Origin: Vescimonas coprocola
GTDB lineage: Bacteria; Bacillota; Clostridia; Oscillospirales; Oscillospiraceae
Length of the DNA stretch: 64,000 bases
Direction: 5' to 3'
Assembly: GCF_018408575.1 (NCBI RefSeq)
Contig: NZ_AP023418.1
Location: forward strand, 1,268,415 to 1,332,414
Shown: in pieces, positions 25,391 through 35,089 of the stretch
How the letters are laid out: each line of letters starts with the position of its first letter
Numbering within the stretch: position 1 is the first letter of the stretch
Program-made: the position numbers and the translations under genes
Notes under the pieces: model-generated
Database searches by the model: none
The model's input: only the letters and a program-made list of their open reading frames with translations
What the model was told of the DNA's origin: nothing

Positions 25391-26386
25391 TTGACCAAGA
25401 AGTATCATGATACGGAATATCTGTATCTCAGCGCCTGTATCCACAGCTGGGAGACTCGGCTGCTGACCCCGGAGCGCCGGGAGCAGCTGCTGTCGGCTCC
25501 GACGGACCGGGATGCGGCCCGTGTGCTGGAGGAGATGGGCTGGCCCGCCTTTGACCCGGAGTCGGAGGCGGCGCTGGATCAGGCCGTTGGCCGGCGGCGG
25601 GAGGAGCTGTTCGCCCGTCTGGGCAAGGATATGCCCGATGCACGGATCCTAGACGTTTTCCGGCTGCCCACGGACTATCACAATCTGAAGGTATTGGTAA
25701 AGAGCCGGGGCGAGGACTGCCGCCGCCTGCTGATGGCAGGAGGCCGGTGGGATCCGGAGCAGCTGCTGTCGGACTACCGGCAGCGGGAGCTGCGGGACTT
25801 CCTCCCTGCCGAGACGGCGCAGGCCGTACAGCAGGCCCGTCAGGCTCTGGCGGAGACCGGCAACGGTCAGGAGTGCGATCTTGTGCTGGACGGCACCTGC
25901 TTCCGGGAGCTGACCCGGCTGGCGGATGCGGTGGACTGTCCCGCCCTGACGGACTATCTCCGCACCCGCATCGACGGCGTGAACCTGTGCAGCGCCGTGC
26001 GGGCCCACCGGCTGAGAAAAGGGCCGGACTTTCTGCACAAGGTGCTGCTGGAGGGCGGCAGCGTTCCTCCGACAGCGCTGGAGGAGGCCGCCCCTGCCGA
26101 TCTGCGGGAGCTGTATGCCGCCACGCCTCTGCGGGAGGCCGCCGGTCTGGCGGAGGGCATCTGCGCCGGAGGCGGCAGCATGACGGCGCTGGAAAAGCAG
26201 TGCGACAACGCCGTGCTGCGTCTGGCGGCCAAGGCCCGCCGCACCCCCTTCGGCGTGGAGACGGCACTGGGGTATCTCATTGCGGCGGAAGCGGAGCTTA
26301 CCGCCGTCCGCACCATCATGACGGGACGCCGGGCGGGACTGTCCGCCGACGCCATCCGGGAAAGGCTGCGTGATATTTATGGCTAA
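25391..26386 (+). CDS. ntpC: V-type ATPase subunit C/d (central-stalk socket)
   Basis: 331 residues, helical, beginning YHDTEYLYLSACIHSWETRLL. It contains DYHNLKVLVKSR and ends with PFGVETALGYLIAAEAELTAVRTIMTGRRAGL, the hallmark of the d/NtpC family that joins the rotor ring to subunit D-F. The start is TTG at 25391 after GAGGGGG; no ATG is available in frame near it. The weak start may tune its stoichiometry (one per complex). Confidence 0.92.
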   Translation: MTKKYHDTEYLYLSACIHSWETRLLTPERREQLLSAPTDRDAARVLEEMGWPAFDPESEAALDQAVGRRREELFARLGKDMPDARILDVFRLPTDYHNLKVLVKSRGEDCRRLLMAGGRWDPEQLLSDYRQRELRDFLPAETAQAVQQARQALAETGNGQECDLVLDGTCFRELTRLADAVDCPALTDYLRTRIDGVNLCSAVRAHRLRKGPDFLHKVLLEGGSVPPTALEEAAPADLRELYAATPLREAAGLAEGICAGGGSMTALEKQCDNAVLRLAAKARRTPFGVETALGYLIAAEAELTAVRTIMTGRRAGLSADAIRERLRDIYG

Positions 26387-26687
26387 GATCGCCGTCATCG
26401 GTGACCGGGACAGTGTGCTGGGCTTCCGGGCTTTGGGGCTGGAGGTCCACACCGTGGAGGACAGCACCGAGGCCCGCCATCTGCTCCGTAAGGCTGCGGA
26501 GGAGGGCTGTGCGGCGGTGTTCCTGACGGAGGCGCTGGCGGCTCCCCTGCAGGAGGAGATCGACCGCTATAAGGAGGCGCTGACCCCCGCCATCGTATTG
26601 ATCCCCGGCAAGGGTGGTTCCCTTGGGCTGGGGGAGACTGCGCTGCACAACGCCGTGGAGCGTGCCGTGGGCGCAGACATCACTTGA
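26379..26687 (+). CDS. ntpG: V-type ATPase subunit F
   Basis: 102 residues starting [23 protein letters not shown], the Rossmann-like start typical of subunit F, ending with [14 protein letters not shown]. The ATG at 26379 lies inside the end of ntpC (8-bp overlap); a GTG nine bases earlier is possible. Subunit F caps the central shaft formed by D. It is called NtpG in E. hirae. Confidence 0.92.
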   Translation: MAKIAVIGDRDSVLGFRALGLEVHTVEDSTEARHLLRKAAEEGCAAVFLTEALAAPLQEEIDRYKEALTPAIVLIPGKGGSLGLGETALHNAVERAVGADIT

Positions 26688-26700
26688 AGGGAGCGTAACT

Positions 26701-28473
26701 ATGGGCAAAGTAATCAAAGTCTCCGGGCCGCTGGTGGTAGCCGACGGCATGGCGGACGCCAACATGGCGGACGTGGTGCGTGTGGGTCCCAAGCAGCTGA
26801 TCGGAGAGATACTGAATATGACCGGCGACCGGGCGTCCATTCAGGTCTATGAGGAGACCTCCGGTCTGGGGCCGGGTGCGGAGGTGGTCACCACCGGCGC
26901 TCCCCTGTCCGTGGAACTGGGGCCGGGGCTGATCGAGAGCATTTATGACGGCATCCAGCGCCCGCTGGAGGAGATCCGCAGCATGGCCGGGGCCCACATC
27001 CCCCGTGGTATTCAGGCCCCGCCGCTGCCGGAGGATAAGAAGTGGGATTTCACCCCGGTGGCCAAGGTCGGCGACGCCGTGGTGGCCGGGGACGTGCTGG
27101 GTACCGTGCCGGAGACGGCCTCGGTGCTCCACAAGATCATGGTCCCCCACCGCATGGACGGCACCGTGGAGTGGGTGGCAGAGGCAGGAGAATACACCAT
27201 CCGGGACGTCATCGCCAAGGTGCGTCTGGCGGACGGCTCCCTGAAGGAGCTGACCATGGTGCAGAAGTGGCCCGTCCGTGTGGGGCGGCCCTATCGGCGG
27301 AAATTCCCGCCCTCTGCGCCGCTTCAGACCGGCCAGCGGGTCATCGACACCATGTTCCCCGTGGCCAAGGGCGGCACCGCCGCCGTACCCGGTCCCTTCG
27401 GCTCCGGGAAAACGGTGGTGCAGCATCAGCTGGCCAAGTGGGCGGACGTGGACATCGTGGTCTACATCGGCTGCGGCGAGCGTGGCAACGAGATGACGGA
27501 CGTGCTGCGGGAGTTCCCGGAGCTGACGGATCCCCGCACCGGCGAGACGCTGATGAAGCGGACGGTGCTGATCGCCAACACCTCGGATATGCCCGTGGCC
27601 GCCCGTGAGGCCTCCGTATACACCGGCATCACCATCGCTGAATATTTCCGGGACATGGGCTACGCCGTGGCCGTTATCGCAGACTCCACCTCCCGCTGGG
27701 CCGAGGCCCTGCGTGAGATGTCCGGCCGTCTGGAGGAGATGCCCGGCGAGGAGGGCTACCCTGCCTATCTGGTGAGCCGTCTGGCCCAGTTCTATGAGCG
27801 GGCCGGTGTGGTGCAGTGTCTGGGCAGCGAGGAGCGCACCGGCAGCCTGACGGCGGTGGGCGCCGTGTCGCCTCCCGGCGGCGACCTCAGTGAACCGGTA
27901 GCTCAGGGTACCATGCGTATCGTGAAGGTGTTCTGGTCGCTGGATGCGTCGCTGGCCTATCGGCGGCACTTCCCGGCCATCCACTGGCTGAACTCCTATT
28001 CCCTGTATCTGGACTCCCTGCGCCCGTGGTTCGATGAGCATCTGGGACAGGCGTTCATGCAGAACCGTGACCACGCCATGCACCTGCTGCAGGAGGAGAA
28101 TGAACTCAACGAGATCGTCCAGCTGGTGGGCAAGGACTCCCTGAGTCCCAACGACCAGCTGACGCTGGAGGTCACCCGGATGCTGCGGGAGGACTTTTTG
28201 CAGCAGAACGCCTTCATGGATGTGGACTCCTACACCGGCTTCGACCGGCAGGAGCGGCTCATGTCCCTGATTTTAGGCTATGAGACGCTGGGGCGTCAGG
28301 CCCTGACCCGTGGCGTCACCGTCCGGGATCTGGCCCATCTGCCGGCCCGTGAGGAGATCGGCCGGGCCAAATACGAGGAGGAGAGCACTTGGCGCTCCGC
28401 CTATGACAAGATCGAAGCGGACCTGCAGAGCCAGATCCGTGAGCTGGAGCGAAAGGCGGGTGAGGAGCAATGA
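26701..28473 (+). CDS. ntpA: V-type ATPase catalytic subunit A
   Basis: 590 residues, the usual size. The nucleotide-binding P-loop is GPFGSGKT, and the catalytic glutamate lies in [11 protein letters not shown]. The long non-homologous insert typical of A subunits lies before the P-loop. [30 protein letters not shown] is intact. The ATG at 26701 follows AAGGGAG. Alternating A and B subunits form the hydrolytic head. Its end overlaps the ntpB start. Confidence 0.97.
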   Translation: MGKVIKVSGPLVVADGMADANMADVVRVGPKQLIGEILNMTGDRASIQVYEETSGLGPGAEVVTTGAPLSVELGPGLIESIYDGIQRPLEEIRSMAGAHIPRGIQAPPLPEDKKWDFTPVAKVGDAVVAGDVLGTVPETASVLHKIMVPHRMDGTVEWVAEAGEYTIRDVIAKVRLADGSLKELTMVQKWPVRVGRPYRRKFPPSAPLQTGQRVIDTMFPVAKGGTAAVPGPFGSGKTVVQHQLAKWADVDIVVYIGCGERGNEMTDVLREFPELTDPRTGETLMKRTVLIANTSDMPVAAREASVYTGITIAEYFRDMGYAVAVIADSTSRWAEALREMSGRLEEMPGEEGYPAYLVSRLAQFYERAGVVQCLGSEERTGSLTAVGAVSPPGGDLSEPVAQGTMRIVKVFWSLDASLAYRRHFPAIHWLNSYSLYLDSLRPWFDEHLGQAFMQNRDHAMHLLQEENELNEIVQLVGKDSLSPNDQLTLEVTRMLREDFLQQNAFMDVDSYTGFDRQERLMSLILGYETLGRQALTRGVTVRDLAHLPAREEIGRAKYEEESTWRSAYDKIEADLQSQIRELERKAGEEQ

Positions 28474-29846
28474 TGAAGGAATATCGCACCATCCGGGAGG
28501 TCAACGGACCTCTGATGGTGGTGGATCAGGTGGAGGGCGTCACCTATGACGAGCTGGCGGAGATCCAGCTGTCCGACGGCACTCTGCGCCGGTGCAAGGT
28601 GCTGGAGGTCAACGGCGACCGGGCCGTGGTGCAGCTGTTTGAAAACTCCGCCGGCATCAACCTGCGGGACTCCAAGATCCGTTTTCTGGGGCATCCCCTG
28701 CAGCTGGCAGTGTCCGAGGATATGCTGGGCCGTGTCTTTGACGGCATGGGCCAGCCCATCGACGGCGGCCCCGCTCTGCTGCCGGAGAAGTATCTGGACA
28801 TCAACGGTCTGCCCATGAATCCCGCCGCCCGTGACTACCCCAATGAGTTCATCCAGACGGGCATCTCCGCCATCGACGGTCTGAATACGCTGGTGCGTGG
28901 CCAGAAGCTGCCCATTTTCTCCGGCTCCGGTCTGCCCCACGCCCGTCTGGCGGCTCAGATCGCCCGGCAGGCCAAGGTGCTGGATGACTCCACTCCCTTC
29001 GCCGTGGTGTTCGCCGCCATCGGCATCACCTTTGAGGAGTCGGAGTACTTCGTCTCCGAATTCCGCCGCACCGGCGCCATCGATCGGACGGTGCTGTTCA
29101 CCAATCTGGCTGACGACCCTGCCGTAGAGCGTATCGCCACGCCCCGTATGGCCCTCACCGCCGCCGAGTATCTGGCCTTTGAAAAGGGAATGCACGTGCT
29201 GGTGATCCTGACGGACATCACCAACTACGCCGAGGCGCTGCGGGAGGTATCCGCCGCCCGGAAGGAGGTTCCCGGCCGCCGTGGCTACCCCGGCTACCTG
29301 TATACGGACCTTGCCACTATGTATGAGCGGGCGGGCCGCCAGCTGGGCTGCCCCGGTTCCGTGACCATGATCCCCATTCTGACCATGCCGGAGGACGACA
29401 AGACCCACCCCATCCCCGACCTGACGGGCTATATCACCGAGGGACAGATCATCCTGTCCCGTGACCTGTACCGCAAGAACATTCAGCCCCCCATCGACGT
29501 GCTGCCCAGTCTGTCCCGCCTGAAGGACAAGGGCGTGGGCGAGGGAAAGACCCGTGAGGATCACGCCCCTACTATGAACCAGCTATTCTCTGCCTACGCC
29601 TCCGGCAAGGAGGCCCGTGAGCTGATGACCATTCTGGGCGAGTCCGCCCTGACGGATACGGATCTGAAGTTCGCCAAGTTCGCTGACGAATTTGAAAAGC
29701 GCTACGTCTCGCAGGGCTTCGACACCGACCGCTCCATCACCGAGACGCTGGATCTGGGCTGGGAGCTGCTGCGCCTGTTGCCCCGTGAGGAGCTTAAGCG
29801 CATCAAGGGCGACATGGTGGATAAGTATCTGCCCAAGGAGGACTGA
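28470..29846 (+). CDS. ntpB: V-type ATPase subunit B
   Basis: 458 residues. The pattern [21 protein letters not shown] stands in place of the P-loop, as in non-catalytic B subunits. [36 protein letters not shown] and the [12 protein letters not shown] segment are intact. The start is the first of two ATGs at 28470/28473, overlapping the ntpA stop. It forms the non-catalytic nucleotide sites of the head. Confidence 0.97.
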   Translation: MMKEYRTIREVNGPLMVVDQVEGVTYDELAEIQLSDGTLRRCKVLEVNGDRAVVQLFENSAGINLRDSKIRFLGHPLQLAVSEDMLGRVFDGMGQPIDGGPALLPEKYLDINGLPMNPAARDYPNEFIQTGISAIDGLNTLVRGQKLPIFSGSGLPHARLAAQIARQAKVLDDSTPFAVVFAAIGITFEESEYFVSEFRRTGAIDRTVLFTNLADDPAVERIATPRMALTAAEYLAFEKGMHVLVILTDITNYAEALREVSAARKEVPGRRGYPGYLYTDLATMYERAGRQLGCPGSVTMIPILTMPEDDKTHPIPDLTGYITEGQIILSRDLYRKNIQPPIDVLPSLSRLKDKGVGEGKTREDHAPTMNQLFSAYASGKEARELMTILGESALTDTDLKFAKFADEFEKRYVSQGFDTDRSITETLDLGWELLRLLPREELKRIKGDMVDKYLPKED

Positions 29847-29851
29847 TCGCT

Positions 29852-30502
29852 ATGGCGGGAAAGACCATCAATCCCACCCGCATGGAGCTGACCCGGCTGA
29901 AGGCCAAGCAGAAAACGGCCCTCCGGGGCCACAAGCTCCTCAAGGACAAGCGGGACGGCCTCATGAAGCAGTTCATGCAGGAGGTGCGCCGCACCCGTCA
30001 GCTGCGTAAGCGGGTGGAGGAGGGGCTGGCGCAGGCCAACGCCGCCTTCACCGTAGCCAGCGCCGTCATGTCCCCGGAGATGCTGGAGCAGGCGCTGATG
30101 GCCCCCCGGCTCTCCACAGAGGTGACGGTGGACCAGCGCAACATCATGAGCATCGCCGTGCCGGTGTTCCATCGGGCGGAGCAGGAGGCTCAGCCGGATC
30201 TGGCCTGCTATGGCTTTGCCCAGACCAGCGGCGAGCTGGACGATGCTCTGCAGGCCCTGAACCGGGTGTACAGCGATCTGCTGGAGCTGGCGCAGGCGGA
30301 AAAGACCGTTCAGCTGCTGGCGCAGGACATCGAGCGCACCCGCCGCCGGGTCAACGCACTGGAGTATGTGGTGATCCCGGAAAATCAGCGGAACATCCGC
30401 TACATCACCATGAAGCTGGAGGAGAATGAGCGGGGCAACACCACCCGGCTCATGAAGGTCAAGGACATGGTGCTGCAGGACGCCCACCACTACAAGTCAT
30501 AA
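29852..30502 (+). CDS. ntpD: V-type ATPase subunit D (central shaft)
   Basis: 216 residues of two long helices, starting with PTRMELTRLKAKQKTALRGHKLLKDKRDGL, a strongly conserved family signature, and ending with RRVNALEYVVIP and MKLEENERGNTTRLMKVKD. The ribosome site AAGGAGG lies in the end of ntpB. It is the last gene; the order matches ntpF-I-K-E-C-G-A-B-D of E. hirae without the trailing ntpH or the ntpJ K+ transporter. Confidence 0.96.
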   Translation: MAGKTINPTRMELTRLKAKQKTALRGHKLLKDKRDGLMKQFMQEVRRTRQLRKRVEEGLAQANAAFTVASAVMSPEMLEQALMAPRLSTEVTVDQRNIMSIAVPVFHRAEQEAQPDLACYGFAQTSGELDDALQALNRVYSDLLELAQAEKTVQLLAQDIERTRRRVNALEYVVIPENQRNIRYITMKLEENERGNTTRLMKVKDMVLQDAHHYKS

Positions 30503-30504
30503 CG

Positions 30505-30538
30505 AAAGAAGCGGAAGGCTCTCGCCTTCCGCTTCTTT
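30505..30538. terminator. Terminator of the V-ATPase operon
   Basis: A perfect 15-bp stem, AAAGAAGCGGAAGGC / GCCTTCCGCTTCTTT, with a TCTC loop. It is palindromic enough to serve the convergent lipoprotein gene too. Confidence 0.9.
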
Positions 30539-30574
30539 GTTGATTCGCTGCCATCGATGGTATCGCTGGCAGCA

Positions 30575-31495
30575 TCATTCCCCCTCGTACTCACTGAGGC
30601 CCAGCTGCCACCGGTCGGCCTCAGCCGGGCGGGCGGTCAGCCCCAGATAATAGGCATCCAGCTCCGTCAGCTGGCCGGTGATGCGATCCATATCGCCGTT
30701 GATGGTATACATGATGTCCTGTGACCCCGTCTCCTTGCAGTAGTCCACGTAAGCCTGTGGGATCAGCCCCCCGGTATAGTACAGATCCGGGACCCCGAAG
30801 GCGTGGAGCAGCTCATGTGCGTAGGCAGATGGCGGCTCATCCACAGGGCCTGCCGCCCGGAGAAACAGATTGACCAGCTCCGTGTCGCAGGCCTGACTGT
30901 TCAGCCGTCCCAGCGACCAGGGACTGGGCGTTCCCTCATAGGGCGTGTTGAAAAAGAAAAAGTACACCACATTGTCTGCGTCATACGCACGCTTCAGCTC
31001 CTCGGTGGGGATGTTCTCCTGAATATAACCGGCCTGCACATCGTACATGGAGCCGTCTGCACGCACCAGCGTCTCGGTGAATTTGGCGCTGTACCGCAGA
31101 TCGGGGTCCTCCTTCCAGTCGTAGAGAAATTCGGCCGTGACGCCGTATGGTTTTACGGCATCCGTCAGCCATTCCGTGGCGATGCGGAGGTGCTCCTGCG
31201 TCTGGTCTATATCGGCAGCGTCCGTTGTCTCGTCCCAATGGGTAGCGGCATCGTCGGCAAAAATGGATACCACCAGCGTCCGGCCATGGATGTAAGCGGC
31301 AGAGCCGTGGGCCGAGACTGCCTGATCCGGCTCCTCCGGGGCCTGCGAAGGCTCGGTCTCCTGCGTTGGTTCTGGGGTCTCCGGCTGGGTCTGCACCTCC
31401 GCCGTCGGCAGCTGGGGCGCTTCCCTCCGGGCGCAGGCCGCCATCGTCGTACACAGCAGCATACACAGAAGCAGCCATAGGATCCGTCTCTTCAT
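30575..31495 (-). CDS. Lipoprotein with zinc-metalloprotease motif
   Basis: 306 residues. A lipoprotein signal peptide ends in the lipobox MAAC (about residues 17-20), followed by a Pro/Thr/Glu-rich linker (to about 70) and a globular domain. The motif AYAHELLHAFGVPDLYY contains HExxHxxGxxD, the zinc-binding pattern of clan-MA metallopeptidases in which Asp replaces the third His, as in snapalysin and immune-inhibitor-type enzymes. The ATG at 31495 was chosen for the signal peptide and the AAGGAG site before it. It is likely a membrane-anchored extracellular protease; the substrate is unknown. Confidence 0.7.
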   Translation of the reverse strand: MKRRILWLLLCMLLCTTMAACARREAPQLPTAEVQTQPETPEPTQETEPSQAPEEPDQAVSAHGSAAYIHGRTLVVSIFADDAATHWDETTDAADIDQTQEHLRIATEWLTDAVKPYGVTAEFLYDWKEDPDLRYSAKFTETLVRADGSMYDVQAGYIQENIPTEELKRAYDADNVVYFFFFNTPYEGTPSPWSLGRLNSQACDTELVNLFLRAAGPVDEPPSAYAHELLHAFGVPDLYYTGGLIPQAYVDYCKETGSQDIMYTINGDMDRITGQLTELDAYYLGLTARPAEADRWQLGLSEYEGE

Positions 31496-31647
31496 GTCTA
31501 CTCTTCTCCTTCGTTGATCCCGTCTATTTTCCCACATCCCACTCTGCTTGTCAACCGACGGAGTATTCCTCTTATTTTCCTTTGTTTCTCAGGCAGCTTC
31601 AATTGTGTCTATTCTGTAAATATACAGGACACTATTGGCCCGTCAGC

Positions 31648-31676
31648 TTGATTTTCATCACTATGTCTGTTAAAAT
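31648..31676 (+). promoter_or_regulatory. Promoter of the acyltransferase-glycosyltransferase pair
   Basis: TTGATT at 31648-31653, a 17-bp spacer and TAAAAT at 31671-31676. Confidence 0.6.
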
Positions 31677-31735
31677 AACAGTAGTTTGACACGCCGCAGG
31701 AGGGCGGCGATCGCAGGAAAGGGGCGGATGGAGAA

Positions 31736-32191
31736 ATGCACGGTTTCTGGCGCTGTGCGCTGTATCTGGCGGCGTTGGGGGTGGCGGCACACCCGCTGGG
31801 GCAGGCCCTGCCCCGCAAATGGTTCTGCGCCGAAAAGGCCCCATGGCGTTCCGCCCCTTGGGAAAAGGGTGGGCGCATCTATCTGAAGCTGGGTATCCGG
31901 AAGTGGAAGGATCATCTGCCGGATATGAGCCGCCTGATGCCGGACATGGTCCGAAAGGATCTGGGCAGCGACCCGGCGGTACTGGTGCAGGAGACCTGCG
32001 TGGCCGAGTGCGTCCACTGGGCGCTGACGCTGCTGTCGGCTGGAATTTTTCCCCTGTGGCGCAGCGGCTGGGCGGCGCTGCTGTGGCTGGTGTATAATGT
32101 GCTGGGAAACGTGAGCTTCATCGTCATCCAGCGCTATAACCGGCCGAGACTGCAAAAGCTTGCGGAGAAAACAAGGAGGAAACCTGTATGA
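31736..32191 (+). CDS. CrtO-family membrane acyltransferase-like protein
   Basis: 151 residues with hydrophobic segments at both ends. The core contains GRIYLKLGIRKWKDHLPDMSRL, then ETCVAECVHW, and ends with FIVIQRYNRPRLQKL, the features of the glycosyl-4,4'-diaponeurosporenoate acyltransferase (CrtO) family. No carotenoid genes are nearby, so the real acceptor is probably a glycolipid or polyol. The gene overlaps the next glycosyltransferase gene by 4 bp, suggesting joint action on a membrane glycolipid (inference). Confidence 0.7.
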   Translation: MHGFWRCALYLAALGVAAHPLGQALPRKWFCAEKAPWRSAPWEKGGRIYLKLGIRKWKDHLPDMSRLMPDMVRKDLGSDPAVLVQETCVAECVHWALTLLSAGIFPLWRSGWAALLWLVYNVLGNVSFIVIQRYNRPRLQKLAEKTRRKPV

Positions 32192-33291
32192 AAGTGCTTC
32201 TGTTCTCCTGTTCCACGGGGGGAGGACACAACTCTGCCGCTGCGGCGCTGGCTCAGGAGCTGGAGGCCCGCAGTGTGGAGAGCCGCACCTATGACGCCCT
32301 GCAATTCCTGCCCAAGTCCACGGCCGACCTCATCAGCCACGGCCACGACTTTGCCTATCGCTATGCCCCCAAAATTTACGGCGCAGGCTATCGCCGGGAG
32401 GAGAAGCACCCCTCCAGCTTGTTCTATGAGCAAAGTATCCGGGGCATCGGCCCTCTGTATGAGGAGCTGATCGATCAGGCACCGGACGCTGTGATCTGCG
32501 TCCACCTGTTCCCCGCCATGATGATGACGGAGCTGCGATGCAGCTATGGCGTCCGCATCCCCACCTACTTCGTGGCCACGGACTTCACCTGCTCTCCCGG
32601 TGTGGGGGATCTGCAGGTGGACGGACTGTGCATCCCCCACCGGGACCTGATCCCGGAGTTCGTGACCGCCGGACTGCCGCAGGAGCGGCTCTTCCCCACC
32701 GGCATCCCCGTTGGGCAGCAGTTCCTGCATCCGGAGAGCCGGGAGGAGGCCCGCCGTGCGCTGAATCTTCCGGTGGATGGCCGCATCCTCACGCTGGCCT
32801 GCGGCAGCATGGGCGCCGGACCCCTGCGTACCACCGCTCAGAAGGTAGCGGAGCTCATGGGGCCGGAGGATCTGCTGGTCACCATCTGCGGCAGCAACCA
32901 CCGGATGTATCAGCAGATGCAGAGCGATTTCTTCCGCCCTGTGGATCGGGTGCGGGTATTGGGCTATACCCACGAGATGTTCCGGTATATGTACGCCTCG
33001 GACCTGCTGCTGACCAAGGCCGGGGGCCTCACCACCGCCGAAGCCGTGGCCGCTGGAACGCCGCTGCTGTACCTCAACGCCGTCCCCGGCTGCGAGAGCC
33101 ACAACATCGACTTCATGACCCGCCACGGCTGTGCGCTGGCGGTCAGCAGCGACGAAGAGCTCCAGCCCATGCTGCAGGGCATCCTCTCCGGGGCCATCGA
33201 CCCCCGGAGCATGGTGGCCCGTCGGGCGGACTTCCCTACCGCATCCGCTGCCGCCGTCTGCGATCTGGCCCTGCGCCACGCAGGTGCGTAA
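32188..33291 (+). CDS. Diacylglycerol glucosyltransferase-like (MGDG synthase family) glycosyltransferase
   Basis: 367 residues of the GT28 / monogalactosyldiacylglycerol synthase type. The N terminus FSCSTGGGHNSAAAALAQEL is the acceptor-side loop, DFTCSPGV lies mid-protein, and the donor-binding region includes GGLTTAEAVAAGTPLLYLNAVPGCESHN. Bacillus UgtP, which glucosylates diacylglycerol for lipoteichoic-acid anchors, is the best-known relative. Its ATG overlaps the stop of the CrtO-like gene. A hairpin terminator follows. Confidence 0.85.
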   Translation: MKVLLFSCSTGGGHNSAAAALAQELEARSVESRTYDALQFLPKSTADLISHGHDFAYRYAPKIYGAGYRREEKHPSSLFYEQSIRGIGPLYEELIDQAPDAVICVHLFPAMMMTELRCSYGVRIPTYFVATDFTCSPGVGDLQVDGLCIPHRDLIPEFVTAGLPQERLFPTGIPVGQQFLHPESREEARRALNLPVDGRILTLACGSMGAGPLRTTAQKVAELMGPEDLLVTICGSNHRMYQQMQSDFFRPVDRVRVLGYTHEMFRYMYASDLLLTKAGGLTTAEAVAAGTPLLYLNAVPGCESHNIDFMTRHGCALAVSSDEELQPMLQGILSGAIDPRSMVARRADFPTASAAAVCDLALRHAGA

Positions 33292-33307
33292 AATCACAAC
33301 AGAACGA

Positions 33308-33340
33308 AACCCCGCAGGCAGTGCCTGCGGGGTCCTTTTT
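33308..33340 (+). terminator. Terminator of the glycosyltransferase operon
   Basis: CCCCGCAGGC / GCCTGCGGGG stem with a 3-nt loop, then TCCTTTTT. Confidence 0.85.
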
Positions 33341-33418
33341 GCTTCAGGAGCGAGGGGCCGCATCCGTGGAACCGGAGAGGTGTGTATTTGGCGTGTTTTT
33401 TCCGCATACCGGCCAGCA

Positions 33419-33750
33419 TCAGCCCCACGATTTGGTGATGACGCAGGGCAGCATGGCAGCCAGCTGCGGGGGCAAGACGGGGCGGCCCGTGCCAAGGCTC
33501 TGGGCGGCGATGCCGATGAAGCCACGACCGGAGATCATGTCCCGTGTGAAGGCGTTCAGGCACCCGGCAATGTGATTGCCCTCCAGATCGATCACCGCCA
33601 CGTCCTCCACCTGCATGGTGCATATGATGGCCGCCAGACCCGTTTCTTGCCGGCAGATCAATGCCTCCGCTGCGCCACAGGCAACTCCTATGCCGTTCAT
33701 CATTTGATGCGCCGATTACAACACATCCGTCAGCATCGGTCAATGACAAA
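33419..33750 (-). pseudogene. Possible remnant of a GAF-type sensor domain
   Basis: The 700-bp stretch 33292-34001 has no clear intact gene. On the minus strand one frame starts SLTDADGCVVIGASND and the next frame (33703-33419) continues NGIGVACGAAEAL, DVAVIDLEGNHIAGCLNAFTRD and FIGIAAQSLG. Joined across a one-base shift these resemble the sensor domain that precedes AcoR-like sigma-54 activators. No ribosome site or regulator body follows. I treat it as a decayed fragment and cannot exclude an unrelated small gene. Confidence 0.3.
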
Positions 33751-34001
33751 CTTTAAGGTGGACCGGTTTATTCTGAATTCGTGTTTTGTTGTCTATATCA
33801 GTCATTATTGCTGGATATGGCCGATTGGTCAAGCATCTTTCCCTTGGCCGCTTCTTTTGCTTTCAGGGGAAAATACCTCTGCGATCCCTGCAAAAATTAC
33901 CAGCCGCCGCATCGCATATTCGTCCACCGCTGGGAAAAGCTATGTGTGCGATACCCAACCAGCGCAAAAGCGCAAATCAGACATGAAAGGAGAACGACAC
34001 A

Positions 34002-34199
34002 ATGTCCAGTAAGAACAACAACAAGCTGAATATCCCCGAGGCCCGTGCCGCCATGGATAAGTTCAAGATGGAGGCTGCCAACGAGGTGGGCGTGAACCTG
34101 AAGGAGGGCTACAACGGCCACCTGACCTCCCGTGAGGCCGGTTCCGTGGGCGGCCAGATGGTCAAGAAGATGATCGAGTCCTACGAGAAGAACCTGTAA
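34002..34199 (+). CDS. Alpha/beta-type small acid-soluble spore protein
   Basis: 65 residues. The family signature is complete: PEARAAMDKFKMEAANEVGV with the germination-protease type site around FKMEAANE, and LTSREAGSVGGQMVKKMIESYE. AAAGGAGA precedes the ATG. These proteins coat spore DNA and protect it from UV and heat, and are degraded at germination. Expression in the forespore under sigma-G is expected, but I could not identify a convincing sigma-G promoter. This is direct evidence that the organism can form spores. Confidence 0.95.
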   Translation: MSSKNNNKLNIPEARAAMDKFKMEAANEVGVNLKEGYNGHLTSREAGSVGGQMVKKMIESYEKNL

Positions 34200-34215
34200 C
34201 GCAGGCCATACGCAA

Positions 34216-34255
34216 CCCCCCCGGAGGAGGCGGCCCAGCCGCCCCCTCCGGGGGG
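34216..34255 (+). terminator. Terminator of the spore-protein gene
   Basis: A long G+C stem (CCCCCCGGAGG...GGCGGC with GCCGCC...CCTCCGGGGGG) right after the stop; the T tail is short. Confidence 0.65.
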
Positions 34256-34317
34256 TCCTGTTCAGCAGCTATACATCCGCAGCAGAAGGAGGCCCTGCGG
34301 GGCCTCCCTCTGCCGAT

Positions 34318-34506
34318 TCAGGCTTGGCGCAGCTTCTTCTGCCCCAGGCGGCGCAGCTTCCGCACGTCCGCCTCCGTCAGCGCCACCGGATAGCGGCGGG
34401 CCAGCAGCGTGGCAATGCGTCTCTCCCGCCAGCCGTATTCCGAGTAGCGCAGCAGATCCTCCAGGAGCTCCTCCGGCACAGCGGCCAGCTCCTTGTCCGT
34501 CAGCAT
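34318..34506 (-). CDS. Small hypothetical protein
   Basis: 62 residues, highly charged and helical: KELAAVPEELLEDLLRYSEYGWRERRIATLL, then LTEADVRKLRRLGQKKLRQA. The C-terminal half looks like a helix-turn-helix-sized bundle, but no family is recognised. AAAGGAAG precedes the ATG by 10 bp. It is followed by a GC hairpin (GGAGGCCC/GGGCCTCC, 34285-34306). Coding is plausible, not certain. Confidence 0.5.
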   Translation of the reverse strand: MLTDKELAAVPEELLEDLLRYSEYGWRERRIATLLARRYPVALTEADVRKLRRLGQKKLRQA

Positions 34507-34672
34507 TTTTCATACGCTTCCTTTCGTCGTTGCGGAGCATCTCTGCCTGATTTCTCTTTGATTATATAATCGAACGATAAAAATTTCAATGGCTTTTTAC
34601 CATTTTTTGTGAATTTTTCCCATGGCAGAACGCAGGGGAACAGAAGCCCACGGCCCATGACGGGAATTTTTG

Positions 34673-34701
34673 CTGACAAGCGGAAAAAGCTGTGGTATAC
34701 T
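34673..34701 (+). promoter_or_regulatory. Promoter of the 34729 gene
   Basis: CTGACA at 34673-34678, a 17-bp spacer and TATACT at 34696-34701. Confidence 0.75.
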
Positions 34702-34728
34702 GGAGACACTACATCTTAGGAGGTACGT

Positions 34729-35034
34729 ATGCGTATCAACTGGTTCAAGGATGAAAACAATCTGGTGTACATCAATGGGGCCACGCAGCTGGCGGAGTTG
34801 GAGCGGACGCTGCGTTTTCCGGGGCTGGAGGAGGCCGCCAACGAGCTGCGGAAGCATCCCACACCGGAGGGCTTCACCATCAAGGGGCATGGCCGCACCA
34901 GCGGCCGTCTGTTCGTGCCGGATCTGGCCTTCGGGGAGCATATCCAGATGGGGGAGAACATTTTCTTCTTCATGGGGGAAATGCAGGAGTGCTACGTCAT
35001 CTACTGGCTGGATGCGCCGGTAGTGGCGGAATAA
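34729..35034 (+). CDS. Conserved-looking small cytoplasmic protein
   Basis: 101 residues, no signal or membrane segment, and no family that I recognise. It begins MRINWFKDENNLVYINGATQLAEL and ends CYVIYWLDAP. AGGAGG precedes the ATG, and a strong promoter and a perfect terminator make it a well-defined single-gene unit. It is the last chromosomal gene before the mobile-element block. Confidence 0.75.
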   Translation: MRINWFKDENNLVYINGATQLAELERTLRFPGLEEAANELRKHPTPEGFTIKGHGRTSGRLFVPDLAFGEHIQMGENIFFFMGEMQECYVIYWLDAPVVAE

Positions 35035-35046
35035 ACGGACATACAA

Positions 35047-35089
35047 AAAGACCGCCGGGATGTCTCCGTAAGACATCCCGGCGGTCTTT
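35047..35089 (+). terminator. Terminator of the 34729 gene
   Basis: A perfect 19-bp stem (AAAGACCGCCGGGATGTCT and its complement) with a 5-nt loop and a T tail. The outer mobile element appears to begin directly after it. Confidence 0.9.
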
